Assembly (NCBI GenBank): GCA_003211555.1
Contig: QCSH01000007.1
Coordinates: 1-64,000 of the forward strand
Source: Pelagibacteraceae bacterium AG-470-G21
GTDB lineage: Bacteria; Pseudomonadota; Alphaproteobacteria; Pelagibacterales; Pelagibacteraceae
Reading direction: 5' to 3'
DNA length: 64,000 bases
This document shows, piece after piece, positions 43,200-56,779 of the stretch (position 1 is the first letter of the stretch; the number at the start of each line of letters is the position of its first letter). The notes beneath the pieces are model-generated. The model did no database searches, had not been told where the DNA came from, and was given only the letters and a program-made list of their open reading frames with translations. Position numbers and translations under genes: made by a program.

Positions 43200-46097
43200 A
43201 TGAGTTCTCCTAAAAACTTGGAATATAAAAAAACATCATTTCTCACTAAAGCCAATAGCGCTTTTATTGAGGATATGTACATAAAATTTATTAATAAAGA
43301 TCCTTCACTTTCAGATAGCTGGATTGAATATTTTTCAGAAATTAATGAGGATATGCAGATATTAGTTAAAGAGATAAATGGTCCATCATGGAAACCATTC
43401 TCAAATAAAATTGATATAGATGAAATAAAAAAAACGGCAAAGCAAAATGAACAGATAAAAGATAATTCAGATAAGTTTAATTTTCAGGTAATCGCAAATT
43501 CAAATAAAAATTCAATAAGTGCAGTTGCCTTGATAAGAGCATATCGTTTAAGAGGTCATTTGTTATCAAAATTAGATCCTCTAGAAATGATGAAGTCGGA
43601 ATATTTAGATGAATTGCATCCAGAATATTACGGTTTCAAAAAAGAGGATTATGAAAAAAATATTTATCTAAACGGAATTATAAATAAAAAAAGTGCAAAT
43701 ATAAAAGAGATTTTAAAATTTTTAAAAAAAACTTATTGTGGTCCAATTGGTTATGAATATATGCATATTTCTAATCCCACTGAAAGAAAGTGGTTCAGAG
43801 ATAGAGTAGAAAAAGATGAAAATGCGCTCAAATTTACAAAAAATGGAAAACAGGCAATTTTGAATAAACTTATACAAGCCGAGGGTTTTGAAAAATATTT
43901 AAATACAAAGTACGTCGGCACAAAAAGGTTTGGTTTAGATGGTGGTGAAAGTTTAATACCTGCTTTGGAGCAAATAATTAAAATTGGAGGACAATTTAAA
44001 ATTAAAGAAGTTAAAATAGGAATGTCTCACAGGGGTAGACTTAATGTATTGGCTAATGTATTGCAGAAATCATATAAAAGAATTTTTAATGAATTCGCTG
44101 GTGAAATTGATGGTTCAGAAGATGGTGCAGGAGATGTGAAATATCATCTAGGAGCTTCATCTGATAGAGAGTTTGATGGAAACCTGGTTCATGTGAGTTT
44201 GACCGATAATCCCTCACACCTAGAGGCAGTTAATCCAATTGTCCTTGGGCAAACTAGAGCCAAACAATTTTTTCACAAAGATAAACAGAGAAATAAAGTT
44301 ATACCAATACTAATACATGGTGATGCAGCATTCGCTGGTCAGGGAATTGTTGCAGAGTGTTTTGCAATGTCAGGACTGCCAGGCCATAATACTGGAGGAA
44401 CAATCCATATAATTGTTAATAATCAAATTGGATTTACGACTAGCCCAAGGTTTGCTCGTTCTTCTCCTTATCCTTCAGATGTGGGCAAAATGGTAGACGC
44501 GCCAATAATCCATGTAAATGGAGACGATCCTGAAGCTGTTGTCTACGCAACAAGAATAGCCACTGAATTTAGATTAAAATTTAATCGTGATGTTGTTATT
44601 GATCTCATATGTTACAGAAGATTTGGACATAACGAGGGAGATGAACCATCATTTACCCAACCACTTATGTATAAGAAAATAAGATCCCATCCCTCTTCAA
44701 TTAAAATTTATGGTGAAAAACTGGTAAATGAGGGTCTTTTTTCAAAGCAAGACTTAGATAAACAGATTATAGATTTTAAAAACTTATTGGATGATCAATT
44801 TAAAAATGCAAAAGATTATAAACCAAAGATTAGATGGTTTGAAGGATCTTGGTCAAGATATAAACCTGAAAGAGGTAAAGATAAAAGAGGTTTAACTGGC
44901 TCAGACTTGGAAGTCTTAAAAAATGTCTCAGAGAAAATAAATACTTTCTCACCAGATAAAAATATTCACAAAACCATAATGAAAATTATGGAAAATAGAA
45001 AGAAAACTGTAGATGAAAAAAAAGGAATAGATTGGGCAACAGCAGAGTCGTTAGCATTCGGATCATTGCTTATCGAAGGCTATCCGGTTAGACTTGTAGG
45101 TCAAGACTCTGGAAGGGGAACCTTTAGTCAAAGACACTCAGTTTTAAGAAACCAAATTGATAATTCAAGATATATTCCACTTAATAATATATCCAATAAT
45201 CAAAAAAATTTTGAAATTGTTGATAGTTTTTTATCTGAGCTTGCAGTTTTAGGATTTGAATATGGATATAGTTTAGTCGAACCAAATACCCTAACTATTT
45301 GGGAGGCTCAATTTGGGGATTTTGCTAATGGAGCTCAAGTAATTATAGATCAATTTATTGCTTCAGGAGAAAGAAAATGGAAAAGAGCTTCAGGACTAGT
45401 AATGTTACTACCCCACGGCTATGAAGGACAAGGCCCAGAACACTCCTCTGCAAGGTTAGAGAGATTTCTACAATTATGTGCAAATGATAATTTACAAGTT
45501 ATGAATTGTACCACCCCTGCAAATTATTTTCATGCCTTAAGACGACAGATGCATCGTGATTTTAGAAAACCTCTAATTATTATGACACCTAAGTCACTTT
45601 TAAGAAATAAATATTGTGTTTCGAATCTAGATGACTTTAGTAAACAAAATTCTTTTCACAGAATATTATGGGATCATGCAAAAGATAGTAAGCAAAAAGG
45701 GTTTATAAAATTAAAAGAAGACAAAAAAATTAGGAAAGTAATTTTGTGTTCAGGAAAAGTTTATTTTGACTTACTTGCCGCAAGAGAGAAACTTGAAGTT
45801 GACGATGTTATTTTATTCAGGGTTGAACAATTATACCCTTTTCCTGCAAAAAGTTTGGTTAAAGAGCTAAAACCATTTGCAAAAAATGCAAAATTTTATT
45901 GGTGCCAGGAAGAGCCCAAAAATATGGGAGCTTGGTTCGCTGTTAGAGATTATATACAATGGACATTAGAGACTATTAAGGCTAAAAACAAAGCAATTTC
46001 TTACATTGGAAGAAGTCCAGATGCTACCCCTGCTACAGGTTATGCAAGAAGACATAATTCCGAACAACAAGAAATTATAAATAAAGTATTTGAATAA
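43200..46097 (+). CDS. sucA: 2-oxoglutarate dehydrogenase E1 component
   Basis: SHRGRLNVLANVL; HGDAAFAGQGIVAECFAMSGL; RRFGHNEGDEPSFTQPLMY; in-frame upstream ATG at 43179 also possible. Confidence 0.97.
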   Translation: MSSPKNLEYKKTSFLTKANSAFIEDMYIKFINKDPSLSDSWIEYFSEINEDMQILVKEINGPSWKPFSNKIDIDEIKKTAKQNEQIKDNSDKFNFQVIANSNKNSISAVALIRAYRLRGHLLSKLDPLEMMKSEYLDELHPEYYGFKKEDYEKNIYLNGIINKKSANIKEILKFLKKTYCGPIGYEYMHISNPTERKWFRDRVEKDENALKFTKNGKQAILNKLIQAEGFEKYLNTKYVGTKRFGLDGGESLIPALEQIIKIGGQFKIKEVKIGMSHRGRLNVLANVLQKSYKRIFNEFAGEIDGSEDGAGDVKYHLGASSDREFDGNLVHVSLTDNPSHLEAVNPIVLGQTRAKQFFHKDKQRNKVIPILIHGDAAFAGQGIVAECFAMSGLPGHNTGGTIHIIVNNQIGFTTSPRFARSSPYPSDVGKMVDAPIIHVNGDDPEAVVYATRIATEFRLKFNRDVVIDLICYRRFGHNEGDEPSFTQPLMYKKIRSHPSSIKIYGEKLVNEGLFSKQDLDKQIIDFKNLLDDQFKNAKDYKPKIRWFEGSWSRYKPERGKDKRGLTGSDLEVLKNVSEKINTFSPDKNIHKTIMKIMENRKKTVDEKKGIDWATAESLAFGSLLIEGYPVRLVGQDSGRGTFSQRHSVLRNQIDNSRYIPLNNISNNQKNFEIVDSFLSELAVLGFEYGYSLVEPNTLTIWEAQFGDFANGAQVIIDQFIASGERKWKRASGLVMLLPHGYEGQGPEHSSARLERFLQLCANDNLQVMNCTTPANYFHALRRQMHRDFRKPLIIMTPKSLLRNKYCVSNLDDFSKQNSFHRILWDHAKDSKQKGFIKLKEDKKIRKVILCSGKVYFDLLAAREKLEVDDVILFRVEQLYPFPAKSLVKELKPFAKNAKFYWCQEEPKNMGAWFAVRDYIQWTLETIKAKNKAISYIGRSPDATPATGYARRHNSEQQEIINKVFE

Positions 46098-47372
46098 ATG
46101 AGTGAAAAAATATTAGTTCCAGTTTTGGGAGAAAGTATTACAGAGGCTACAGTCACGAAATGGCTAAAGAAAAAGGGCGATAAAGTTGTTGTTGATGAAG
46201 CTGTAGTAGAATTAGAGACTGATAAAGTAAACTTAGAGGTTCCTGCACCTCTAAGCGGTGTTATATCAGAAATTAACTCAAAAGATGGTGACACAGTTGA
46301 AGTTGGAACTGTATTAGGAATGATTTCAGAAGTTAGTGCTCTTAAAGAAGAAAATGAAGCTGAGCCAATTAAGGAAAAAGTTGAAAAAAATAATGTGATA
46401 AATTTAGAAATTGAAAAGAAAAAAGAAGCAAAACAAACTCAAGAACCTTTATTGCTTGATGAAGAACCATTGGTATTAACTGATGAAGTTAAAGAACCCA
46501 AAACTATAAAACAAAATAAAATACTTTCCCCTGCTGTAAGAAAAATGGTTGTTGAAAATAAAATTAATTTAGATGAAGTAAAAGCGACAGGTAAAGATGG
46601 AAGAATTTTAAAAGGTGATTTAATTAGTTTAATGGGAACAAATCCTCAACCGAACCAAAGAAAAATTCAATACGGTGAAGAAGAACGAATTAAAATGTCA
46701 AGACTTAGACAAACGATTGCTAAACGTTTAAAAGAGGCTCAAAATAATGCAGCAATGCTCACAACTTTTAATGAGGTTGATATGTCAAATATAATCTCAA
46801 TGAGAAAAGATAACCAGGAAGACTTCCAAAATAGTTATGGAATTAAACTTGGCTTCATGTCTTTTTTTGTGAAAGCTTGTATAGTTGGATTAAAATTATT
46901 TCCTGCAATCAACGCTGAAGTTGAAAATGATGAAATGGTTTACAAAAACTATTATAATTTGAGCTTTGCAGTTGGAACTGAAAAAGGATTAGTAGTTCCA
47001 GTATTAAAAAATGCTGATGAAATGTCATTTGCGGATATTGAAAAAAATATAAAAGATCTGTCAGATAAAGCAAAAAATGGCAGTCTTACTATAGAGGATC
47101 TTCAAGGAGGAACATTCACAATTAGTAACGGAGGTGTTTATGGATCAATGTTATCTACTCCTATTTTAAATCCTCCCCAGTCAGCAGTTCTAGGAATGCA
47201 TAATATCGTTGAAAGACCAGTTGTTATTGAGGGAGAGATAAAGGCAAGACCTGTAATGTTTTTAGCTTTATCTTATGATCATAGAATAATTGATGGAAAA
47301 GAGTCTGTAAGTTTTTTAAAAACTGTTAAAGAAAACTTAGAAGATCCAAGAAGGTTGTTTTTAAATTTATAA
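46098..47372 (+). CDS. sucB: Dihydrolipoamide succinyltransferase (E2)
   Basis: Lipoyl motif [14 protein letters not shown]; catalytic [19 protein letters not shown]. Confidence 0.97.
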   Translation: MSEKILVPVLGESITEATVTKWLKKKGDKVVVDEAVVELETDKVNLEVPAPLSGVISEINSKDGDTVEVGTVLGMISEVSALKEENEAEPIKEKVEKNNVINLEIEKKKEAKQTQEPLLLDEEPLVLTDEVKEPKTIKQNKILSPAVRKMVVENKINLDEVKATGKDGRILKGDLISLMGTNPQPNQRKIQYGEEERIKMSRLRQTIAKRLKEAQNNAAMLTTFNEVDMSNIISMRKDNQEDFQNSYGIKLGFMSFFVKACIVGLKLFPAINAEVENDEMVYKNYYNLSFAVGTEKGLVVPVLKNADEMSFADIEKNIKDLSDKAKNGSLTIEDLQGGTFTISNGGVYGSMLSTPILNPPQSAVLGMHNIVERPVVIEGEIKARPVMFLALSYDHRIIDGKESVSFLKTVKENLEDPRRLFLNL

Positions 47373-47373
47373 T

Positions 47374-48771
47374 ATGTCAGAAAAATTTGATGTTACAGTA
47401 ATTGGTGGTGGTCCTGGTGGATATGTTTGTGCAATTAGACTGTCTCAACTTGGTCTTAAAACAGCATGCATAGAGTCTAGAGGGTCTCTAGGAGGGACAT
47501 GTTTAAATATTGGGTGTATTCCATCAAAAAGTTTACTTAATTTATCTGAAAAATTTCACAGTGCTAAAAATTTTGAAAAAATTGGAATCGAGATTGGAGA
47601 AATAAAACTCAATTTAGATAAAATGATGAAAAATAAAGACAAAGCTGTAACAGTTTTGACTAAAGGAGTTGAATTTTTATTCAAAAAAAACAAAGTCACT
47701 TATTTTAAAGGAAAAGGTTCATTTGAGAACGAGAATTCAATAAAAATTGAAGGGTCTGAAGGAACTAAAATAATTCAAACTGATAAAACAATAATCAGTA
47801 CAGGATCAGAGCCAGTTTCATTGCCGGGAGTAGATTTTGATGAAGAAAGAATTCTTTCTTCAACTGGAGCCCTTTCTATACCTAAACTTCCAAGTAAAAT
47901 GATTGTTGTAGGAGGGGGATATATTGGATTAGAAATGGGATCAGTTTGGTCAAGACTTGGAACTGAAGTTACAGTTGTAGAATTTTTAGACCACATCACG
48001 CCTGGAATGGATCGAGACATTTCAAATGAATTTATGAAAATATTAAAGAAGCAAGGTATAAAATTCAATCTTAATACAAAAGTTGATAAAATAATTAAAA
48101 ACTCTAATGGTGTAACGGTTGAGACTACACAAAATGATGGCCAAAAAGTAAAACATGATGTTGATGTTGTTTTAATTTCTGTTGGAAGGAGACCTTATAC
48201 TAAAAACTTAAATTTAGATAAAGTTGGTGTAACTTTGGATGAAAAAGGAAGAGTTAAAGTAAATAAAAATTTTGAAACAAATATTAAAAATATTTATGCA
48301 ATTGGTGATGTTATTGACGGTCCAATGTTAGCCCACAAAGCTGAAGAGGAAGGAATTGCAGTTGCAGAATTAATAGCAGGTCAATCAGGTCATGTTAATT
48401 ACGATATTATTCCTGGAGTTGTTTATACATCCCCAGAGGTAGCTTATGTTGGTAAAAGTGAAGAGCAATTAAAAAAAGAAAACATAGGTTATAAAATTGG
48501 TAAATTTCCATTTATGGCAAATTCAAGAGCCAAGGCAATTGATGAGCCCGAGGGTTTTGTAAAAATTTTGGCAGATCAATCAACTGATAAAGTACTTGGT
48601 GTACATATAATAGGCCCTCACGCAGGAGAAATGATAGCTGAAATGGCTGTTGCAATGGAGTTTGGGGCTAGTTCAGAAGATATAGCAAGAACATGCCACG
48701 CACACCCAACATTTTCAGAAGCTATAAAAGAAGCAGCATTATCAGTAGATAAAAGACAAATTCACTCTTAA
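47374..48771 (+). CDS. lpdA: Dihydrolipoamide dehydrogenase (E3)
   Basis: GGTCLNIGCIPSKSLL; CHAHPTFSEAIKEAAL. Confidence 0.97.
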   Translation: MSEKFDVTVIGGGPGGYVCAIRLSQLGLKTACIESRGSLGGTCLNIGCIPSKSLLNLSEKFHSAKNFEKIGIEIGEIKLNLDKMMKNKDKAVTVLTKGVEFLFKKNKVTYFKGKGSFENENSIKIEGSEGTKIIQTDKTIISTGSEPVSLPGVDFDEERILSSTGALSIPKLPSKMIVVGGGYIGLEMGSVWSRLGTEVTVVEFLDHITPGMDRDISNEFMKILKKQGIKFNLNTKVDKIIKNSNGVTVETTQNDGQKVKHDVDVVLISVGRRPYTKNLNLDKVGVTLDEKGRVKVNKNFETNIKNIYAIGDVIDGPMLAHKAEEEGIAVAELIAGQSGHVNYDIIPGVVYTSPEVAYVGKSEEQLKKENIGYKIGKFPFMANSRAKAIDEPEGFVKILADQSTDKVLGVHIIGPHAGEMIAEMAVAMEFGASSEDIARTCHAHPTFSEAIKEAALSVDKRQIHS

Positions 48772-48774
48772 TAT

Positions 48775-49419
48775 TTATTTTTCTACATTCAATAATGCAA
48801 ATCTCTTAAATTTTTCTTCAAGGTTTATTTTATTATTATTTGCAAAGTCTTTTATTGCTTCTTCAACACTTTCAATCTTTGTAATACCTGCAAAATCATC
48901 GCAAACAATTTTAGAATTGTTTTTCATACTGTCAAAAAGTTTTTGTAAATCGTTCATAACAGTATCGTAACTATGACCTCCATCTAAAAATACAAAATCA
49001 ATTTTACTTAGAGGAACTTTTTGTAAAGTCACTCTTGTGTCTCCTTCTATGAGCTCAATATTTTGTGAAAATTTCTTTAAAAAATTTTGAACTGATATTT
49101 TTGAATTTAAATTTTCTTTTTTTATATAATTATAATAGATAGTTTTAAGAGGATTCGAAAATTTTTGATTCTCAAGAAATTTAGGTTCAATCTCATCTAC
49201 ACTCGACTCTTTGGTAGATCCAAATAAATCTAATCCGTAATATCTAAAATCACTTCCATAATTTGTCCTTAACAGTTCACATATATTTCTAGATGTAACT
49301 CCGCAAAAAACACCAATTTCTAATACGTTTTTTGGCTTATATTCCTTTACCAAACTCAAAAAATTATCTCCATATGGTTTTTTTAAACCTGACTTTCTCC
49401 AGTAATAATTATATTTCAT
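48775..49419 (-). CDS. Class I SAM-dependent methyltransferase-like protein
   Basis: NVLEIGVFCGVTSRNICE; IELIEGDTR; KIDFVFLDGGHSYDTVMNDLQ. Confidence 0.75.
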   Translation of the reverse strand: MKYNYYWRKSGLKKPYGDNFLSLVKEYKPKNVLEIGVFCGVTSRNICELLRTNYGSDFRYYGLDLFGSTKESSVDEIEPKFLENQKFSNPLKTIYYNYIKKENLNSKISVQNFLKKFSQNIELIEGDTRVTLQKVPLSKIDFVFLDGGHSYDTVMNDLQKLFDSMKNNSKIVCDDFAGITKIESVEEAIKDFANNNKINLEEKFKRFALLNVEK

Positions 49420-49470
49420 TTGATCTATTTATATATTTTTAAGATATAAAAAAACTAAATTTAAATATTT

Positions 49471-51426
49471 ATGAAATATCCAGTTTTGTTGCCAAATATA
49501 TTTGATTATCCCTTTACATATGAAAGCAACATTAAATTAAAAGTAGGAGATTATGTAAAAGTCCCATTTGGCAAGAAAAATATTATTGGTGTAATTTGGG
49601 ATTTTCTTGAAGAAAGGAATAATAAGCAATTTAAATTAAAATCAATAATTGAAAAAATTGAAATTGAACCGCTAAGTAAAAAGACAATGAACTTTTTAAA
49701 GTGGTTTTCTAATTATAATCTTGTGCCTTTAGGAATGTGTTTAAAATTACATTTGATTAACGACGAAAATTTAAGAATAAAAAACGATAAAGATCTATTA
49801 AGGTATGCTCTAACAAATGAAAAAGAAAGTTATCAGCTTTCTGAAGAACAAGATAAGGCTTATAAAGAATTATCTAAAAACGATAGCAGTTTTAGAGTGC
49901 ATTTACTTCAAGGAACTACCGGTTCAGGAAAAACATTAGTTTATTTTAAAGCTATTGAAAAAATTCTAAATATAGGATCACAAGCTTTAATTTTATTACC
50001 AGAAATAGGATTAACAAATGAGTTTGAAAAAAAATTTAAATCTTATTTTGGATTTGAAGCTGCAGTTTGGCATTCAAAAGTAAGTCCAAAAAAAAGAAAA
50101 ATTATATGGAATGGATTATCAGCAGGTAAAATAAAAGTGGTAATTGGAGCGAGATCATCCTTATTTCTGCCATTCAAAAAATTAGGATTGATCACTGTAG
50201 ATGAAGAACATGATCAATCTTATAAACAAGATGAAGGAATTATTTACAATGCCAGAGATATGGCAATATCAAGATCTAAGCACGAAAATATTCCTATAAA
50301 TTTAGTAACTGCCGTTCCATCAATTGAAACATATGAAAATATTAAAAATAAAAAATATAATTACTCAAGATTACTTAATCGATACAAAGGCGCAAATTTA
50401 CCTAAACACCACGTGATTGATCTTTATCAAAACCAACTAGCAACTAAAAGTTCTATATCTCTCAAAACTCTTGAAAAAGTAAAAGATCATTTAAATAAAA
50501 AGGATCAAGTCCTCTTTTTTATAAATAGGAGAGGCTTTGCACCCTATGTTTTATGTAAAAAATGTTTAAATGTTTTTACGTGTCCGAAATGTTCTATAAA
50601 TTTAGTTTTTCATAAAAGTAAAAAAATCCTTTTGTGTCATTACTGTGGATATAACTCAAAATTGAATAGAGATTGTAAAAAGGGAAATATTTGTGAGTTT
50701 ATATTTAGTGGACCAGGAGTAGAAAAAATTGCAGAAGAAGTTAAAAACTTATTTCCTGATAAAAAAACGATAATTTTCTCTAGCGATACTATGAATAAGG
50801 CTTCAGGAAAAGATAAATTGGATAAAATCGTATCTGGTGAAATAGACATTCTTGTAGGAACCCAGTTAATATCAAAAGGATTTCACTTTCCAAACTTAAA
50901 TTGTATTGTTGTATTAGATATCGATTTAACTTCTCAAGGACACGATCTCAGAAGTACTGAAAAAAACTTACAACTTTATCACCAGTTATCTGGAAGAGCA
51001 GGTAGAACTGGCAAACCAGCTAATATTTATTTTCAAACATATAACTTAAAACCAGAAGTTATAAATCAAATTACCAATGAAGATCCTTTTAAATTTTTAG
51101 AAAATGAATTAATTTTAAGAAAAAGAAATAATTTACCTCCATACGAAAGGTTTGTTGCTTTAATTTTATCTTCATCAAATGAAAAAAAATTGGATATAGA
51201 TGCCTCAAAACTTAAAAATATTTTGTCAAAGTCAATAGACGCAAAAATTTTAGGACCTGTAAACGCTCCAATTTATAGAATTAATCAAAAATTCAGAAAT
51301 AGACTATTAATAAGGGCAAAAAAAACATCAAGTATTCAGAAAAAATTGAAAGATGTATTGAAAGATTTTCAGCTCTCCAAAGGAATGAAACTATCAGTTG
51401 ATGTTGATCCTATCAGCTTCAATTAG
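49471..51426 (+). CDS. priA: Primosomal protein N' (helicase)
   Basis: LLQGTTGSGKTLVYF; TVDEEHDQSYKQDEGI; zinc-binding Cys clusters CKKCLNVFTCPKC / CHYCGY; LSGRAGRTGKPA. Confidence 0.95.
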   Translation: MKYPVLLPNIFDYPFTYESNIKLKVGDYVKVPFGKKNIIGVIWDFLEERNNKQFKLKSIIEKIEIEPLSKKTMNFLKWFSNYNLVPLGMCLKLHLINDENLRIKNDKDLLRYALTNEKESYQLSEEQDKAYKELSKNDSSFRVHLLQGTTGSGKTLVYFKAIEKILNIGSQALILLPEIGLTNEFEKKFKSYFGFEAAVWHSKVSPKKRKIIWNGLSAGKIKVVIGARSSLFLPFKKLGLITVDEEHDQSYKQDEGIIYNARDMAISRSKHENIPINLVTAVPSIETYENIKNKKYNYSRLLNRYKGANLPKHHVIDLYQNQLATKSSISLKTLEKVKDHLNKKDQVLFFINRRGFAPYVLCKKCLNVFTCPKCSINLVFHKSKKILLCHYCGYNSKLNRDCKKGNICEFIFSGPGVEKIAEEVKNLFPDKKTIIFSSDTMNKASGKDKLDKIVSGEIDILVGTQLISKGFHFPNLNCIVVLDIDLTSQGHDLRSTEKNLQLYHQLSGRAGRTGKPANIYFQTYNLKPEVINQITNEDPFKFLENELILRKRNNLPPYERFVALILSSSNEKKLDIDASKLKNILSKSIDAKILGPVNAPIYRINQKFRNRLLIRAKKTSSIQKKLKDVLKDFQLSKGMKLSVDVDPISFN

Positions 51427-51461
51427 CCCATTTAATGTATACATATTTAGCAATCTGAGCC

Positions 51462-51490
51462 TTGAAGACTGATAATTCGTATGTTATCTA
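51462..51490 (+). promoter_or_regulatory. Putative sigma70-type promoter of the atpHAGDC operon
   Basis: TTGAAG (51462-51467), 17-nt spacer, TATCTA (51485-51490). Confidence 0.45.
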
Positions 51491-51528
51491 AGCGAAATTT
51501 TAAATATCTTCATATATGAGAGTATAAA

Positions 51529-52083
51529 TTGAGCAAAAATAAAATATCAATAAATTCCAACAATAGCTATGCACAAGCCTTGTTTGAGCTTGCTAATGAA
51601 GAAAACTCATTAAAAAAAATAGAGGAGCAAGTTTTAGCCATAAGCAAACTTATAAATGTGAGTGAAGAATTCAGATATTTGATAAAAAATCCCACTACAA
51701 GCTTAGATGATCTAATTAAAGTTATGGAAACTATTTCAGAAAAAAATGATTTTGATAATCTTTTAAAAAGATTTTTGGTTTTCTTAATTCAAAAAAGAAG
51801 ATTTTTTTATCTAGAAAAAATTTTGATTGATTTTTTAGAAGTATGTTCAAAATCAAGAGGAGAAATAAAAGCTGAACTTTTTTCTGCTAAAGAACTTAGT
51901 GAAACCGATATATCTAATATTAAAGAAGAACTATCTCAAAACTTTGGAGCAAATATAAAGTTGAATTATAAATATGACCCAAATTTAATCGGAGGTTTGG
52001 TATTAAAGGTTGGAAGCACAATGGTAGATAATTCGATTAAAAATAAATTACAACAAATTCAAAAACAAATGTTAGAGGCATAA
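51529..52083 (+). CDS. atpH: F0F1 ATP synthase subunit delta (TTG start)
   Basis: SYAQALFELANEENSLKKIEEQ; LNYKYDPNLIGGLVLKVGSTMVDNSIKNKL. Confidence 0.93.
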   Translation: MSKNKISINSNNSYAQALFELANEENSLKKIEEQVLAISKLINVSEEFRYLIKNPTTSLDDLIKVMETISEKNDFDNLLKRFLVFLIQKRRFFYLEKILIDFLEVCSKSRGEIKAELFSAKELSETDISNIKEELSQNFGANIKLNYKYDPNLIGGLVLKVGSTMVDNSIKNKLQQIQKQMLEA

Positions 52084-53604
52084 ATGGAAATAAACCCTTC
52101 AGAAGTAACTAAAATATTAAAAGAGCAGATAAAAAAACTTGGCGATAGAGCTGAAGTTTCGGAAGTTGGACAAGTTTTATCTGTTGGTGACGGTATTGCT
52201 AGAATTTATGGATTGGATAATGTTCAAGCTGGAGAAATGGTCGAGTTTTCAGATGGTTCTAAAGGAATGGCATTAAACCTAGAGAGTGACAACGTAGGAG
52301 TTGTTATATTTGGTGATGATAGAGAAATTAAAGAAGGAGATACTGTAAAAAGAACTGGCGCAATAGTTGACGTACCAGTTGGTAAAGAACTTTTAGGAAG
52401 AGTTGTTGATGGTCTAGGAAATCCAATTGATGGGAAAGGCGCTTTAGATAAAAGTTTAGAAAGAAAAAGAGTTGAAGTAAAAGCTCCAGGTATCATTCCA
52501 AGACAATCAGTTGGCGAACCTATGCAAACAGGTCTAAAAGCTATTGATAGTTTAATACCAGTTGGAAGAGGGCAAAGGGAACTTATTATTGGAGATCGTC
52601 AAACTGGTAAAACCGCAGTGGCTATTGACACAATAATTAACCAAAAAAAGATTAATGAGTCAGATGATGAAAGTAAAAAACTTTATTGTATATACGTTGC
52701 GATAGGACAAAAAAGATCAACAGTTGCTCAGATTGTAAAAACTTTAGAAGATGCTGGAGCAATGGAATACACAACTATAGTTTCTGCTACAGCATCAGAC
52801 TCTGCTCCACTGCAGTTCCTGGCTCCTTATACAGGTTGTACTATGGGAGAATATTTTAGAGATAATGGAATGCATGCTTTAATTATTTATGATGATTTAT
52901 CTAAGCAAGCCGTTGCATATAGACAAATGTCATTATTGTTGAGAAGACCTCCAGGGCGTGAAGCTTACCCAGGAGATGTATTTTATTTACATAGTAGATT
53001 ATTGGAGAGAGCCGCTAAATTAAGTGATGAAAATGGTGGAGGTTCTTTAACCGCACTACCAATTATTGAAACACAAGCAGGAGACGTGTCTGCATATATT
53101 CCAACAAATGTAATATCAATTACTGATGGACAAATATTTTTGGAAACAGAGCTTTTTAATCAAGGGATTAGACCAGCGGTAAATGTGGGATTATCTGTAT
53201 CCAGAGTTGGATCAGCTGCGCAAACTAAAGCTATGAAATCTGTAGCTGGGTCAATTAAATTAGAGTTAGCTCAATATAGAGAAATGGCAGCGTTTGCTCA
53301 ATTTGGATCTGATTTAGATGCGTCAACCCAGAAACTGTTAAATAGAGGTTCAAAGTTAACTGAGCTTCTAAAACAAGGACAGTACTCCCCAATGACGGTT
53401 GCAGAGCAGGTTATATCAATTTTCTGTGGTGTAAAAGGTTATTTGGATGATATTGAACTTAAGGATGTAGCTGACTTTGAAAATAAAGTTCTCCAGAAAT
53501 GCAAGTCTGATAAGCTTGAAATAATTGAGTCAATTTCAAAATCTGGAAAAATTGAAGAAAATGTAGAGAAGCAATTAATTGAATTAATTAAAGGACTTAA
53601 ATAA
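52084..53604 (+). CDS. atpA: F0F1 ATP synthase subunit alpha
   Basis: [37 protein letters not shown]. Confidence 0.99.
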   Translation: MEINPSEVTKILKEQIKKLGDRAEVSEVGQVLSVGDGIARIYGLDNVQAGEMVEFSDGSKGMALNLESDNVGVVIFGDDREIKEGDTVKRTGAIVDVPVGKELLGRVVDGLGNPIDGKGALDKSLERKRVEVKAPGIIPRQSVGEPMQTGLKAIDSLIPVGRGQRELIIGDRQTGKTAVAIDTIINQKKINESDDESKKLYCIYVAIGQKRSTVAQIVKTLEDAGAMEYTTIVSATASDSAPLQFLAPYTGCTMGEYFRDNGMHALIIYDDLSKQAVAYRQMSLLLRRPPGREAYPGDVFYLHSRLLERAAKLSDENGGGSLTALPIIETQAGDVSAYIPTNVISITDGQIFLETELFNQGIRPAVNVGLSVSRVGSAAQTKAMKSVAGSIKLELAQYREMAAFAQFGSDLDASTQKLLNRGSKLTELLKQGQYSPMTVAEQVISIFCGVKGYLDDIELKDVADFENKVLQKCKSDKLEIIESISKSGKIEENVEKQLIELIKGLK

Positions 53605-53610
53605 TATTAA

Positions 53611-55915
<2,305 letters not shown>

Positions 55916-55916
<1 letters not shown>

Positions 55917-56308
55917 TGAGTAATAATTTTAATATAGATATTGTTAATCCAGAAAAATCATTTCTTTCAAAAAATGATGTTTTTGAAGTTGTGATTCCTG
56001 CAGTTGAAGGTGAAATAGGCATATTAAAAGATCATATTTCAATCATTTCATTTTTAAAGCCAGGAATAATAAAAGTATATTCTGATACCGAAGAACAGAA
56101 TTTTTATGTTGAAGACGGTATTGTAGAATTTAAAGATAATACCTTATCTGTTTTAACAAGTTCGATTTTTGACCTAAAAGATGCAGATAAAAATTTTGTT
56201 TCAGAATCTATAAGTAGTGCAGAAACAGAATTATCAAAAGAAGATATTGATGATCAAAAAAGGTTTTTATTAAATCATAAAGTTGAAATTTTAAAATCTA
56301 TAAATTAA
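55916..56308 (+). CDS. atpC: F0F1 ATP synthase subunit epsilon
   Basis: NIDIVNPEKSFLSKNDVFEVVIPAVEGEIGILKDH; last in atpHAGDC. Confidence 0.93.
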
Positions 56309-56777
56309 TTACTTTTTCTAACTCTTTTTGAATTTCTTTGTAAACATGTAGTTTAAAGTCTACAACTTCATTAGTTAATTCTTTAATATCTATCCATTTC
56401 CAATCAAGAAATTCTGGATGTTTAGTATTAATATTAATTTCATTTTCTTGCCCATTAAACTTAACAATAAACCATTTTTGTTTTTGACCTTTGTATTTAC
56501 CTTTCCAAATAATTCCCAAAAGCCTGTCTGGAAGGTCATAAGTTGTATAATTGCTTAATTCTTTTATTAAATCTACAGACTTAATGCTTGTTTCTTCTTC
56601 AAGTTCCCTCAATGCAGCATCGAAGTAATTTTCACCATCGTCAAGACCACCCTGAGGCATCTGCCAAAAATTACCAGGATTATCAATTCTTTTTGCTACA
56701 AATATCTTATTTTCTTTATTTAATACAGCAATTCCAACACCATTTCTCAATGGAAGGTTTCGAAATTTTTTTTTCAT
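56298..56777 (-). CDS. rppH: RNA pyrophosphohydrolase (Nudix)
   Basis: WQMPQGGLDDGENYFDAALRELEEETS Nudix box. Confidence 0.93.
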   Translation of the reverse strand: MKKKFRNLPLRNGVGIAVLNKENKIFVAKRIDNPGNFWQMPQGGLDDGENYFDAALRELEEETSIKSVDLIKELSNYTTYDLPDRLLGIIWKGKYKGQKQKWFIVKFNGQENEININTKHPEFLDWKWIDIKELTNEVVDFKLHVYKEIQKELEKVINL

Positions 56778-56779
56778 TT

